Of a DNA stretch of 64,000 nucleotides, positions 25,305 to 33,803 are shown one piece after another (within the stretch, counting starts at the first letter, position 1; every line of letters begins with the position of its first letter). The DNA lies in the NCBI RefSeq assembly GCF_002116905.1, contig NZ_CP015118.1, forward strand, positions 1,240,001 to 1,304,000, in the 5' to 3' direction. The notes under the pieces were generated by a model. That model had not been told where the DNA came from and searched no databases. It saw nothing but the letters and a program-made list of their open reading frames with translations. A program made the position numbers and the translations under genes. This stretch comes from Piscinibacter gummiphilus. Lineage in GTDB: Bacteria > Pseudomonadota > Gammaproteobacteria > Burkholderiales > Burkholderiaceae_C.

Positions 25305-25327
25305 GGCCGCCTTCGGGCGGCCTTTTT
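25305..25327 (+). terminator. Intrinsic terminator after the porin gene
   Basis: GGCCGCC-TTCG-GGCGGCC forms a perfect 7-bp stem with a stable UUCG tetraloop and is followed by TTTTT. It lies 43 bp after the porin stop codon and 45 bp before the next operon starts. Confidence 0.92.
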
Positions 25328-25372
25328 CATGGCCGGACGCGGCCACACCGGTGGCCCCCTATCATTGCGCCG

Positions 25373-26350
25373 ATGTTCGGTTTCCTGATTCGACGGCTGA
25401 TGCAAGGCGCCGCGGTGCTCACCGCCGTCGCCTTCCTGTCGTTCCTGCTGTTCCAGTACGTCGGTGACCCGGTCTCGCAGATGCTCGGGCAGGAGGCGAC
25501 GGACGCGCAGCGCGCGGCGTTGCGCGCCGACCTCGGGCTCGACCGTCCTTTCCCCGTGCAGTTCGCGCGTTTCGCGGCCAACGCGGTGCAGGGCAACTTC
25601 GGGCTCAGCCTGCGTCAGGGGCGGCCCGTCGCCGCGCTGTTCGCCGAACGCCTGCCGGCGACGCTGGAGCTCGCCGGCGTGGCGGCGGTGATCGCGCTGT
25701 CGCTCGGGGTGCCGCTCGGTGTGCTGGCGGCACTGCGCCGCGACGCGTGGAGCACCCGTGTGCTGATGGGGCTGTCGTTGCTCGGGGTGTCGCTGCCCAC
25801 CTTCCTGATCGGTGTGCTGCTGATCTTCGCGTTTTCGGTGCTGCTGCCCTGGCTTCCCAGCTTCGGCCGGGGCGACACCGTGACCGTGGGCCCGTGGACC
25901 ACCGGGCTGCTGACGGCCGACGGGTGGCGGCACCTGCTGCTGCCGGCCGTCACGCTGGCGATGTTCCAGGTGGCGCTGATCCTGCGGCTCGTGCGCGCGG
26001 AGATGCTCGAGGTGCTGCGCGCCGACTTCATCCGCTTCGCCCGTGCGCGCGGCCTGCCCGACCGCACCGTCTACCTCGGCCATGCGCTGCGCAACACGCT
26101 GGTGCCGGTCGTGACCGTGGTCGGGCTGCAACTCGGCTCGCTGATCGCCTTTTCCATCGTCACCGAATCGGTGTTCCAGTGGCCGGGCCTCGGCCAGCTG
26201 TTCATCCAGGCGGTGACGTTCGCGGACATCCCGGTGATGGCCGGCTACCTGTGCCTCGTCGCGCTGGTGTTCGTGGTCATCAACGCGGTGGTGGACCTGC
26301 TCTACGCGCTGATCGACCCCCGGCTGCGCGGCGCCGGAGGCCACGCATGA
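25373..26350 (+). CDS. Dipeptide/oligopeptide ABC transporter permease (DppB/OppB family)
   Basis: A 325-residue inner-membrane permease with about six hydrophobic segments, starting with the family N-terminus (MFGFLIRRLMQG). The coupling region is FIRFARARGLPDRTVYLGHALRN, and the signature ESVFQWPGLGQL lies near residue 265-276. It is the first gene of a four-gene operon encoding two permeases and two ATPases. The next start overlaps its stop (ATGA). The substrate could be di- or oligopeptides, nickel or similar; no specificity residues can be read from a permease. Confidence 0.92.
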   Translation: MFGFLIRRLMQGAAVLTAVAFLSFLLFQYVGDPVSQMLGQEATDAQRAALRADLGLDRPFPVQFARFAANAVQGNFGLSLRQGRPVAALFAERLPATLELAGVAAVIALSLGVPLGVLAALRRDAWSTRVLMGLSLLGVSLPTFLIGVLLIFAFSVLLPWLPSFGRGDTVTVGPWTTGLLTADGWRHLLLPAVTLAMFQVALILRLVRAEMLEVLRADFIRFARARGLPDRTVYLGHALRNTLVPVVTVVGLQLGSLIAFSIVTESVFQWPGLGQLFIQAVTFADIPVMAGYLCLVALVFVVINAVVDLLYALIDPRLRGAGGHA

Positions 26351-27261
26351 TCGCCATGCGCTGGCGTGCCGCGTGGGATGGCGACGTGGCCTGGGCCCTG
26401 CGGCGTTCGCCCGGGTTCCTGCTGTCGTTCGCGCTGCTGGTGCTGCTGGTGGCTGCGGCGCTGCTCGCCGACGTCATCGCGCCGCACCGCCCGTTCGACC
26501 TCGCCACCCTCGACCTGCTCGACGCCCGCCTGCCGCCGGCGTGGGCGGCCGAGGGCTCGGCGAAGTACCTCCTCGGCACCGATGGCCAGGGCCGCGACGT
26601 GCTGTCGGCGCTGATGTTCGGGCTGCGCATCTCGCTGGCCGTGGGCCTCGTGGCCACCGCGATCTCGCTCGTGATCGGGGTCACCCTCGGGCTCGTCGCA
26701 GGGTACCTGGGCGGCTGGGTCGACGCACTGCTGATGCGCGTGTGCGATGTGATGCTGTCGTTTCCGCCCATCCTCGTCGCGTTGCTGATCGACGGCGTGG
26801 GCCGGGCGCTGTTGCCGCAGGCCCACGACAGCCTCGCGCTGGCCGTGCTGATCGCCGCCATCGCGCTCACCGGCTGGGTGCCGTACGCGCGCACGGTGCG
26901 CGGCTCCACGATGGTCGAGCGCCGCAAGGACTATGTCAGCGCGGCCCGGCTGATCGGTGTGCCGGGCGGGCGCATCATGCGCCGTCACGTGCTGCCCAAC
27001 GTGATGGGGCCGGTGCTCGTGCTCGCCACGCTGCAGGTGGGCACGGCGATCCTGATCGAGGCCACGCTGTCCTACCTCGGGGTCGGCGTGCCTGCCACGT
27101 CACCTTCGCTCGGCACGCTGATCCGCATCGGCAACGAACTGCTGCTGTCGGGCGACTGGTGGATCTCGGTCTTCCCCGGCCTCGTGCTGGTGCTGGCCAC
27201 CCTGTCGATCAACGGGATGGGGGATGCGCTGCGCGACGCGCTGAACCCGAGGCTGCGATGA
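26347..27261 (+). CDS. Dipeptide/oligopeptide ABC transporter permease (DppC/OppC family)
   Basis: A 304-residue permease. The N-terminal OppC_N-like segment (residues 20-45) precedes the LGTDGQGRDVLSALMFGLR motif characteristic of DppC/OppC. The coupling helix is YVSAARLIGVPGGRIMRRHVLPN, and an EATLSYLGVGVP block follows. It pairs with the preceding permease to form the heterodimeric channel. It overlaps both neighbouring genes by 4 bp, indicating strict co-expression. Confidence 0.92.
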   Translation: MIAMRWRAAWDGDVAWALRRSPGFLLSFALLVLLVAAALLADVIAPHRPFDLATLDLLDARLPPAWAAEGSAKYLLGTDGQGRDVLSALMFGLRISLAVGLVATAISLVIGVTLGLVAGYLGGWVDALLMRVCDVMLSFPPILVALLIDGVGRALLPQAHDSLALAVLIAAIALTGWVPYARTVRGSTMVERRKDYVSAARLIGVPGGRIMRRHVLPNVMGPVLVLATLQVGTAILIEATLSYLGVGVPATSPSLGTLIRIGNELLLSGDWWISVFPGLVLVLATLSINGMGDALRDALNPRLR

Positions 27262-28232
27262 CAGCGCCGCTGCTCGAGGTGCGCGGCCTGCGCGTGGTGT
27301 TCCCCACGCGCCGGGGCGACCTGGTCGCGCTCGACGACGTGTCGTTCGAGATGGCGCCTGGCGAGATCCTCGGCATGGTGGGCGAGTCCGGTGCGGGCAA
27401 GTCCGTGACGGGCTCGGCCATCACCGGCCTGCTCGATCCGCCGGGGCACGTGGCGGGCGGCGAGATCCGCTTCGACGGCCAGCGCATCGACCAGCTGACG
27501 CAGCGCGCGTGGCAGCCGCTGCGCGGGCGCCACATCGCCACCATCTTCCAGGATCCGCTCACGGCACTGAACCCGCTCTACACCGTGGGCCGGCAGCTGA
27601 CCGAGACGCTGCGCACGCACTTCCCCATGAGCGCGGCGGCGGCGCGGCGCCGGGCCGCGGAGCTGCTCGCCGAGACGGGCATCCCGGGCGCGGCGTCGCG
27701 GCTCGACGACCATCCGCACCAGTTCTCGGGCGGCATGCGCCAGCGCGTCGTGATCGCGCTGGCGCTGGCCGGCGAACCCCGCCTCATCGTCGCGGACGAA
27801 CCCACCACCGCGCTCGACGTGTCGGTGCAGGCCCAGATCACGGCCTTGCTGCGGCGGCTGAGCCGCGAGCGCGGCCTCGCGGTGATGCTGATCACGCACG
27901 ACATGGGCGTGGTGGCGGACACCTGCGACCGCGTGGCGGTGATGTACGCGGGCCGCATCGCCGAGATCGGCCCGGTGGATGCGATCGTCGGCCGCCCCGG
28001 CCATCCCTACACGTCGGGGCTGATGGGCGCGATCCCGGGTCTGGCCTCCCCGCGCGAGCGGCTCGTGCAGATCGACGGCACGATGCCGCGCCTCACGGCC
28101 ATCCCCTCGGGCTGCGCGTTCCATCCGCGGTGCCCCCGCGTGTTCGAGCCGTGTGCCGGCCGGCGGCCCGACCTGATGCCGGCGGGGGCGACCCGTGCGG
28201 CCTGCTGGCTGCACGAAAGGGGAGGGGCATGA
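27258..28232 (+). CDS. Dipeptide/oligopeptide ABC transporter ATPase (DppD/OppD family)
   Basis: A 324-residue ATPase. Walker A is GESGAGKS at residues 42-49, followed by an FQDPLTALNP Q-loop, the signature FSGGM and Walker B LIVADEPTTALD. The C-terminal oligopeptide-transporter domain carries the cysteines SGCAFHPRCPRVFEPC that bind an iron-sulfur cluster or metal in DppD-type subunits. It overlaps the DppC-type gene and the next ATPase gene by 4 bp. Confidence 0.93.
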   Translation: MTAPLLEVRGLRVVFPTRRGDLVALDDVSFEMAPGEILGMVGESGAGKSVTGSAITGLLDPPGHVAGGEIRFDGQRIDQLTQRAWQPLRGRHIATIFQDPLTALNPLYTVGRQLTETLRTHFPMSAAAARRRAAELLAETGIPGAASRLDDHPHQFSGGMRQRVVIALALAGEPRLIVADEPTTALDVSVQAQITALLRRLSRERGLAVMLITHDMGVVADTCDRVAVMYAGRIAEIGPVDAIVGRPGHPYTSGLMGAIPGLASPRERLVQIDGTMPRLTAIPSGCAFHPRCPRVFEPCAGRRPDLMPAGATRAACWLHERGGA

Positions 28233-29197
28233 GTTCGCCCGTGGTCGAAGCCGTCGACCTGTCCAAGCAGTTCGCGCTGCCCGACGCGTGGTGGCGGCGC
28301 GCCCTCGGGCGGCCGCCGCGGCGCGCGCTGCAGGCCGTGGCCGACGTGTCGTTCTCGATCGAGCGGGGGAAGACTTTCGGCCTCGTCGGCGAGTCCGGGT
28401 CCGGCAAGACCACGGTGGGCCGGCTGATGGTGGGCCTGCACGCGCCGAGCGGCGGGGAGGTGCGCATCGGCGGCCGGCCGTTCGCGCCGGCGCTGCGCCG
28501 CCAGGTGCAGATGGTGTTCCAGGACCCGTACGCGAGCCTCAACCCGCGCTGGACCGTGCGCGAGATCGTCGGCGAGCCGCTGCGCGAGCAGCAGCGCGGC
28601 ATGGGCCGCGCGGAGCGCCACGTGCGGGTGGGCGAGCTGCTCGCGGCGGTGGGCCTGTCGGCCGACGACGGGGCGCGGTTCCCGCACCAGTTCTCGGGCG
28701 GGCAACGTCAGCGCATCTCGATCGCGCGGGCGCTGGCCACCGATCCGTCGTTCCTCGTGTGCGACGAGCCCACGTCGGCACTCGACGTGTCCGTGCAGGC
28801 GCAGGTGCTCAACCTGATGAAGGACCTGCAGCGGGAGCGCGGGGTCGCCTACCTGTTCATCTCGCACAACCTCGCGGTGGTGCGGCACGTGAGCGACGAA
28901 GTGGGGGTGATGTACGCCGGCCGGCTGGTCGAGCGGTCACCGGCGGCGGCGATCTTCGCGAGGCCGCGTCATCCGTACACGCGGCTGCTGCTCGAGGCCG
29001 TGCCCGGTCGGCGGCGCGACGGCGACGCGCCGCCGCAGGGCGAGATGCCCGACCCGTTCGATCCGCCGGCCGGGTGTGCCTTCCATCCACGTTGCCCGCT
29101 GGCCAACGAACGGTGCCGCCTGGAACGGCCGCGGCTGCTGCCGGCGGCCGATGGCGTGCAGGTGGCCTGCCACGCCGTGGCGGAAGGGCGGGACTGA
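28229..29197 (+). CDS. Dipeptide/oligopeptide ABC transporter ATPase (DppF/OppF family)
   Basis: A 322-residue ATPase: Walker A GESGSGKT at residues 54-61, Q-loop FQDPYASLNPRWTV, signature FSGGQ, Walker B FLVCDEPTSALD, and the C-terminal cysteine motif AGCAFHPRCPLANERC. It forms the ATPase heterodimer with the preceding subunit. The operon ends here, convergent with lysA, with no gap between the two stop codons. No periplasmic binding protein gene is adjacent on either side, which is unusual for this importer class. Confidence 0.93.
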   Translation: MSSPVVEAVDLSKQFALPDAWWRRALGRPPRRALQAVADVSFSIERGKTFGLVGESGSGKTTVGRLMVGLHAPSGGEVRIGGRPFAPALRRQVQMVFQDPYASLNPRWTVREIVGEPLREQQRGMGRAERHVRVGELLAAVGLSADDGARFPHQFSGGQRQRISIARALATDPSFLVCDEPTSALDVSVQAQVLNLMKDLQRERGVAYLFISHNLAVVRHVSDEVGVMYAGRLVERSPAAAIFARPRHPYTRLLLEAVPGRRRDGDAPPQGEMPDPFDPPAGCAFHPRCPLANERCRLERPRLLPAADGVQVACHAVAEGRD

Positions 29198-30490
29198 TCA
29201 GCCCTGCGGAATCAGCCGCTCGGCGGCGAACAGCTCGGCCGGATTCTCGCGTTCGCGGATGAGCCACGCCTGCGAGCCCGACACCAGCACCTCGGCCGCG
29301 CGGCCACGGGTGTTGTAGTTGCTGGCCATGCTCATGCCGTAGGCGCCCGCGGACAGGACGGCCACGAAGTCGCCGGAGGCGACGGCCAGGTCGCGGTCGC
29401 GTCCGAGCCAGTCGCCCGATTCGCACACCGGGCCCACCACGTCGCAGTGCGTTGCCGGCACGTCGTCGCGCGTCACGCACGGCACGATGCCCATGAAGGC
29501 CTCGTACATGGCGGGGCGGGCGAGGTCGTTCATCGCGGCGTCGACGATGCAGAAGTTCTTCTGCTCGCCGGGCTTCAGGTACAGCACCTCGCTGACCAGC
29601 ACGCCGGCGTTGCCCACGAGCGAGCGGCCCGGCTCGAAGAGCACCTTGCGGTGGCCATGGCCGCGCGCGTCGATGCGGGCCAGCAGTTGCTGGACGAGCG
29701 TCTCGGCGGACGGCGGGGTTTCGTCGGTGTAGGTGATGCCGAGCCCGCCACCGAGGTCGAGGTGGTGGACGGGCACACCCGCGGCCTCCACGGCCTCGAC
29801 CAGGTCGAGCACGCGGTCGAGGGCGTCGAGGTACGGCGTGGTGTCGGTGATCTGGGAGCCGATGTGGCAGTCGATGCCGGCGACTTCGAGGCCGGGCAGG
29901 GCGGCCGCGCGCCGGTACGTGGCGAGCGCCCGTTCGTGGGCGATGCCGAACTTGTTGCCCTTCAGGCCCGTGGAGATGTACGGGTGCGTGCCGGCGTCGA
30001 CGTCCGGGTTCACGCGCAGGCTCACGCGGGCGGTGCGGCCGAGGCCGCTCGCGACGTCGGACAGCAGCTCGAGCTCGGCCTCGCTCTCGACGTTGAAGCA
30101 CATCACGCCGGCCTCGAGGGCGTGCCGCATCTCGGCGCGCGTCTTGCCGATGCCGGAGAACACGACCTTCGCCGCATCGCCGCCGGCCGCGAGCACGCGG
30201 TGCAGCTCGCCCGACGAGACGATGTCGAAGCCGCAGCCGGCCTGCGCGAACACCTGCAGCACGGCCAGGTTCGAGTTCGCCTTCACGGCGTAGCAGACGA
30301 GGTGGTCTCGGCCCTTCAGCGCGCGCTGGTAGGCGGACAGCGCGGCCAGCATCGACGCCTTCGAGTAGACGTACAGCGGCGTGCCGAAGCGGCGCGCGAG
30401 GTCGGCGACGGCCAGGTCTTCGATGAAGAGCTGGGGGCCGCGGTAGGCGAGGTGCGGGGAGCCGGGAAGGGTCATGGTGGAGGCGGTCAT
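29198..30490 (-). CDS. lysA: Diaminopimelate decarboxylase (LysA)
   Basis: A 430-residue fold-III PLP enzyme that decarboxylates meso-diaminopimelate to lysine, the last step of lysine synthesis. K70 in CYAVKANSN binds PLP. HIGSQITD, the glycine loop DLGGGLG, EPGRSLVGNAG and the active-site Cys in CESGDWLG from the second subunit are all present. The start ATG at 30490 overlaps the lptM stop (ATGA); an in-frame ATG also occurs at 30475. The lptM-lysA pair is a common arrangement in proteobacteria. Confidence 0.96.
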   Translation of the reverse strand: MTASTMTLPGSPHLAYRGPQLFIEDLAVADLARRFGTPLYVYSKASMLAALSAYQRALKGRDHLVCYAVKANSNLAVLQVFAQAGCGFDIVSSGELHRVLAAGGDAAKVVFSGIGKTRAEMRHALEAGVMCFNVESEAELELLSDVASGLGRTARVSLRVNPDVDAGTHPYISTGLKGNKFGIAHERALATYRRAAALPGLEVAGIDCHIGSQITDTTPYLDALDRVLDLVEAVEAAGVPVHHLDLGGGLGITYTDETPPSAETLVQQLLARIDARGHGHRKVLFEPGRSLVGNAGVLVSEVLYLKPGEQKNFCIVDAAMNDLARPAMYEAFMGIVPCVTRDDVPATHCDVVGPVCESGDWLGRDRDLAVASGDFVAVLSAGAYGMSMASNYNTRGRAAEVLVSGSQAWLIRERENPAELFAAERLIPQG

Positions 30491-30753
30491 TGCGGCGCGG
30501 ACGCCGTGAGGAGCGGGGGCGGCGGGGCCACGGCCGGGGAATCGGTGGGGGAGAGGGCGGGCGGCGCGGCCGGCGACGTGACGGGACGCACCGGCGGGCG
30601 CTGCAGCTGCTGACCCTCGCGCAGGCTCAGCGGGCCCTTCTGGCCGCACGCGGCGACGGAGCCGAGCACGAGCGCCAGCGCCATCACCGGCAATGGGCCC
30701 TTTCGCAACGCCGCGAGCAGGCGGGCCGGTACACTGGAATGCTGTTGCAACAT
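30487..30753 (-). CDS. lptM: LPS translocon maturation lipoprotein LptM (YifL)
   Basis: An 88-residue lipoprotein. A basic N-terminus and hydrophobic core lead to the lipobox SVAAC with the lipidated Cys at residue 36, then the family hallmark CGQKGPL. LptM (formerly YifL) helps oxidative maturation of the LptDE lipopolysaccharide translocon. The C-terminal 45 residues are a Pro/Ala-rich tail longer than in E. coli and probably disordered. It is co-translated with lysA and divergent from cyaY, with only 20 bp between the two start codons. Confidence 0.9.
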   Translation of the reverse strand: MLQQHSSVPARLLAALRKGPLPVMALALVLGSVAACGQKGPLSLREGQQLQRPPVRPVTSPAAPPALSPTDSPAVAPPPPLLTASAPQ

Positions 30754-30773
30754 GCAGTGAATTCTACCGGGCC

Positions 30774-31133
30774 ATGACCGCTGACCTCGTTCCCACGCCG
30801 CTCACCGATGCCGAGTTCCACACCCTCACCGGCGAGGTGCTGGCGTCCATCGAAAGCACGGTCGACCAATGGCTGGAGGATGACGTGGTGGACATCGACG
30901 CGCACCGCACCGGCGGGCTGCTCGAGCTCAAGCTGCCCAACGGCAGCCACCTCGTGCTGAACACGCAGCCGCCGCTGCACGAACTGTGGCTGGCGGCCCG
31001 GTCGGGTGGCTTCCACTACAAGCACGTGTCGGGCCGCTGGCTCGACCGCACCGGCCGCGAGCTGTTCGAGGCCCTGTCGGCCTGTGCAAGCGAGCAGGCC
31101 GGGGTGCCGCTGCAGTTCAAGCCGCCGCGCTGA
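30774..31133 (+). CDS. cyaY: Frataxin-like iron donor CyaY
   Basis: A 119-residue frataxin-family protein. Acidic residues in the first helix (TDAEFHTLTGEVLASIE), the DVVDIDAHRTGGLLELKLPNGS beta region, and ELWLAARSGGFHYKH are family hallmarks. CyaY binds iron through the acidic ridge and tunes iron-sulfur cluster assembly with IscS. The ATG at 30774 is the first codon matching the family N-terminus. A TACACT sequence (30730-30735) inside lptM could be its -10 box, which would place the cyaY promoter within the divergent gene. Confidence 0.94.
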   Translation: MTADLVPTPLTDAEFHTLTGEVLASIESTVDQWLEDDVVDIDAHRTGGLLELKLPNGSHLVLNTQPPLHELWLAARSGGFHYKHVSGRWLDRTGRELFEALSACASEQAGVPLQFKPPR

Positions 31134-31153
31134 GCGGCGGATTCGAAGGGGCG

Positions 31154-31172
31154 GCGGGCCGTGACGGCCCGC
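31154..31172. terminator. Hairpin between convergent cyaY and mrcA
   Basis: GCGGGCC-GTGAC-GGCCCGC is a perfect 7-bp stem in the 58-bp gap between the convergent stop codons, with further flanking complementarity (GGCG/CGCC). There is no T run on either side, so it is at best a weak bidirectional terminator or RNA-end stabiliser. Confidence 0.5.
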
Positions 31173-31191
31173 ATCCGCCGCGCCGACCCGC

Positions 31192-33570
31192 TCAGTTCTT
31201 GAACAGGTCGAGGATGCCCTTCTTCTCTTCCTCGCTGGGTGCTGCCGGCAGCTTGTCGTCGAGACCGAGGCTGCTGACGCCCGAGCCGTGGGTGTACTCC
31301 TCGTAGTACCACTCGCCGCCCTGGTTCACGAGGCCGCCCGGCGCCGAGGGTTCCTCGACGGGCACGCCCTTGAGCGTGGTGGCCATGAAGTCGATCCAGA
31401 CCGGCAACGCGAGGCCGCCGCCCGTTTCGCGGGCGCCCAGCTTGCGCGGTGTGTCGTAGCCGATCCACACGGCTGCCACGATCGTCTTCTGGTAGCCGAC
31501 GAACCACGCGTCGAGCGCGTCGTTGGTGGTGCCGGTCTTGCCGTAGATGTCGGGGCGCTTCAGCGTGCCCTGCGCGCGGGCCGCCGTGCCGGAGCGGGTG
31601 ACTTCCTGCAGCAGGCTGGACATCACGAACGCATTGCGGGCGTCGATGGTGCGGGTGGAGTCGTCGAGCGGCTGCGGCTTCGCCTCGGTGAGCACCTTGC
31701 CCTTCGAGTCGGTCACCTTGCTGATCAGGTACGGGTTCAGGCGGTAGCCTCCGTTCGCGAACACGCCGTAGGCGCTGGCCATCTGCATGGGCGTGACCGA
31801 CCCGGCACCCAGCGCCATGGTCAGGTAGGCGGGGTGCTTGTCGGCCTCGAAGCCGAACCGCGTGACCCAGTCCTGCGCGTAGGCCGGGGTGATGGACTGC
31901 AGGATGCGGATCGAGATCATGTTCTTCGACTTCGCCAGGCCCCGGCGCATCGACATCGGGCCGTCGAACGTGCCGTCGTAGTTCTTCGGCTCCCACGGCT
32001 GGCTGCCGGTGGACCCCGCGTTGAAGAACAGCGGCGCGTCGTTGATCACCGTGGCCGGGGTGAAGCCCTTCTCGAGCGAGGCCGAGTAGATGAACGGCTT
32101 GAAGCTCGAACCCGGCTGGCGCCAGGCCTGCGTCACGTGGTTGAACTTGTTCTTCGCATAGTCGAAGCCGCCCACCAGCGCCCGGACGGCGCCCGTGCGC
32201 GGGTCCAGTGCGACGAAGGCGCCCTCGACCTCGGGCAACTGCGTGACCGCCCAGTCGCCCTTCGGCAGCTTGACGAGGCGGATCACCGCGCCGGGGCGGA
32301 TGCGCGTCTTCGGGCCGGCCTTGTCGGACAGCCCCGAGGTGACCGGCTTCAGGCCGTCGCCGGTGACCGTCACGGTCTCGCCGTTCTGCAGCATGGCGAC
32401 CACCTTGCGCGGGCCGGCCTCCAGGGCGACGCCGGCGCGCAGCTCGTCGTTGTCCGGGTGGTCGACCAGGGCCTCGGCGACGCGGGTGTCGATGTCCTTC
32501 GCGTCGGCCGGCAGGTCGATGTAGGCCTCCGGTCCGCGGTAGTGCTGGCGGCGCTCGTAGTCGAGGATGCCCTTGCGCAGCGAGCGGTAGGCGACGCTCT
32601 GCTCGCCCGCCTCGATGGTCAGGTGGACGTTCAGGCCGCGGCTGTAGGCCTCGTCGCCATACTGCGAATACAGCATCTGGCGGGTGGCCTCGGCCACGTA
32701 CTCCGCATGCACCGGCACCTCGGCGGGCTGGCGGTAGCGCAGCGGCTGCTTGCGCGCGGCGTCGTGCTCCTCGGCGGTGATGAAGCCGTTCTCGAGCATG
32801 CGGTCGATGATGTACTGCTGCCGGATGGTGGCGCGGCGCGGGTTGGCGATCGGGTTGTAGCTCGACGGCGCCTTGGGCAGGCCGGCCAGCATCGCGGCCT
32901 CGGCCACGGTGATCTGCTGCAGGGGCTTGCCGAAGTAGATCTCGCTGGCCGCCGCGAATCCGTACGCGCGCTGGCCCAGGAAGATCTGGTTCATGTAGAC
33001 CTCGAGGATCTGGTCCTTCGTGAGCTGCGTCTCGATCTTGAGCGCCAGCAGCACCTCGTAGATCTTGCGGGTGAACGTCTTCTCGGTGGACAGGTAGAAG
33101 TTGCGGGCCACCTGCATCGTGATGGTGGAGGCGCCCTGGCTCCGCGCGTCGCTCAGGTGGGCGAGGCCGGCCCGCAGCACGCCCTTGTAGTCGACGCCGC
33201 TGTGTTCATAGAAGCGCGCGTCCTCGATGGCGAGCACGGCGTCCTTCATGACCTTCGGGACCTGGTCGATCGGGGTGAAGTTGCGGCGCTCCTCGCCGAA
33301 CTCGCCCAGCAGGACGTTGTCGGCCGAGTAGATGCGCATGGGCAGCTTGGGGCGGTAGTCCACCAGGCCACTGATCTGGGGAAGGTGCGGGTAGGCGACC
33401 GCCAGGGCCACGCCGCCCAGCAGCAGCACGGCGAACGCGCCTGCAACCGCGGAACCGGCACACCAAAGGACTGCTTTTCCGACCCAGCGAACCCAGCGTG
33501 GCGTCCGAGAATGGGTCGGACGGGAGGAAGACGTGGCGTTGTTCTCGGTCGCGCGCTTGGATTCGCTCAT
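31192..33570 (-). CDS. mrcA: Penicillin-binding protein 1A (bifunctional)
   Basis: A 792-residue class A PBP that polymerises glycan strands and crosslinks peptides in the periplasm. A short cytoplasmic tail and one transmembrane helix (about residues 38-60) precede the GT51 glycosyltransferase domain with catalytic Glu116 in EDARFYEHSGVD and the second motif block QGASTITMQVARN. The transpeptidase domain has SSFK (SxxK), SKN and KTGTT motifs in order. An OB-like domain lies between them (about residues 340-440). The ATG at 33570 has GGAG upstream. It is divergent from pilM, a common arrangement in beta- and gammaproteobacteria. Confidence 0.96.
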   Translation of the reverse strand: MSESKRATENNATSSSRPTHSRTPRWVRWVGKAVLWCAGSAVAGAFAVLLLGGVALAVAYPHLPQISGLVDYRPKLPMRIYSADNVLLGEFGEERRNFTPIDQVPKVMKDAVLAIEDARFYEHSGVDYKGVLRAGLAHLSDARSQGASTITMQVARNFYLSTEKTFTRKIYEVLLALKIETQLTKDQILEVYMNQIFLGQRAYGFAAASEIYFGKPLQQITVAEAAMLAGLPKAPSSYNPIANPRRATIRQQYIIDRMLENGFITAEEHDAARKQPLRYRQPAEVPVHAEYVAEATRQMLYSQYGDEAYSRGLNVHLTIEAGEQSVAYRSLRKGILDYERRQHYRGPEAYIDLPADAKDIDTRVAEALVDHPDNDELRAGVALEAGPRKVVAMLQNGETVTVTGDGLKPVTSGLSDKAGPKTRIRPGAVIRLVKLPKGDWAVTQLPEVEGAFVALDPRTGAVRALVGGFDYAKNKFNHVTQAWRQPGSSFKPFIYSASLEKGFTPATVINDAPLFFNAGSTGSQPWEPKNYDGTFDGPMSMRRGLAKSKNMISIRILQSITPAYAQDWVTRFGFEADKHPAYLTMALGAGSVTPMQMASAYGVFANGGYRLNPYLISKVTDSKGKVLTEAKPQPLDDSTRTIDARNAFVMSSLLQEVTRSGTAARAQGTLKRPDIYGKTGTTNDALDAWFVGYQKTIVAAVWIGYDTPRKLGARETGGGLALPVWIDFMATTLKGVPVEEPSAPGGLVNQGGEWYYEEYTHGSGVSSLGLDDKLPAAPSEEEKKGILDLFKN

Positions 33571-33643
33571 GAAACTCCAACAAAAGTCGCGGTGATTATA
33601 AGAAGCCCCTCCCTGATGGCAGCCGCAGAGTGTGAACTGCTTA

Positions 33644-33665
33644 ACAGGCTGTGAGCGCAGCCTGT
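33644..33665. promoter_or_regulatory. Perfect inverted repeat in the mrcA-pilM divergent region
   Basis: ACAGGCTG-TGAGCG-CAGCCTGT is a perfect 8-bp inverted repeat with a 6-bp spacer, 74 bp upstream of mrcA. There is no following T run on either strand, so a regulator operator or a leader-RNA hairpin for mrcA fits better than a terminator. Confidence 0.4.
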
Positions 33666-33729
33666 CCGGGACAACCCGCATCGCTTCGCTGAACGGCCGT
33701 CATGTGACATTTTTTGACCGCTTTCAGCG

Positions 33730-33742
33730 TGTGAACTTCACA
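33730..33742. promoter_or_regulatory. Short palindrome upstream of pilM
   Basis: TGTGAA-C-TTCACA is a perfect 13-bp palindrome. It lies about 32 bp upstream of the predicted pilM -35 box, an activator-like position. The spacing between TGTGA and TCACA is 3 bp, so it is not a CRP/Vfr site, which needs 6 bp. Confidence 0.3.
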
Positions 33743-33774
33743 ACGATCCTGAGATGCAAGAAAAGGAAATTTCT

Positions 33775-33803
33775 TTGTTGCACAAAGGGTTTACTGCTAG
33801 CAT
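33775..33803 (+). promoter_or_regulatory. Possible sigma-70 promoter for pilMNOPQ
   Basis: TTGTTG (33775-33780) and TAGCAT (33798-33803) are separated by 17 bp, matching three and four of six consensus bases. Transcription would start about 50 bp before the pilM GTG. The surrounding 289-bp mrcA-pilM gap is AT-richer than the neighbouring genes, as expected for a divergent promoter region. Confidence 0.35.

Noticed and set aside
33730..33742. CRP/Vfr binding site upstream of pilM
   Set aside because: TGTGA and TCACA are separated by 3 bp instead of 6, so the site does not fit the CRP family; kept only as an unassigned palindrome.
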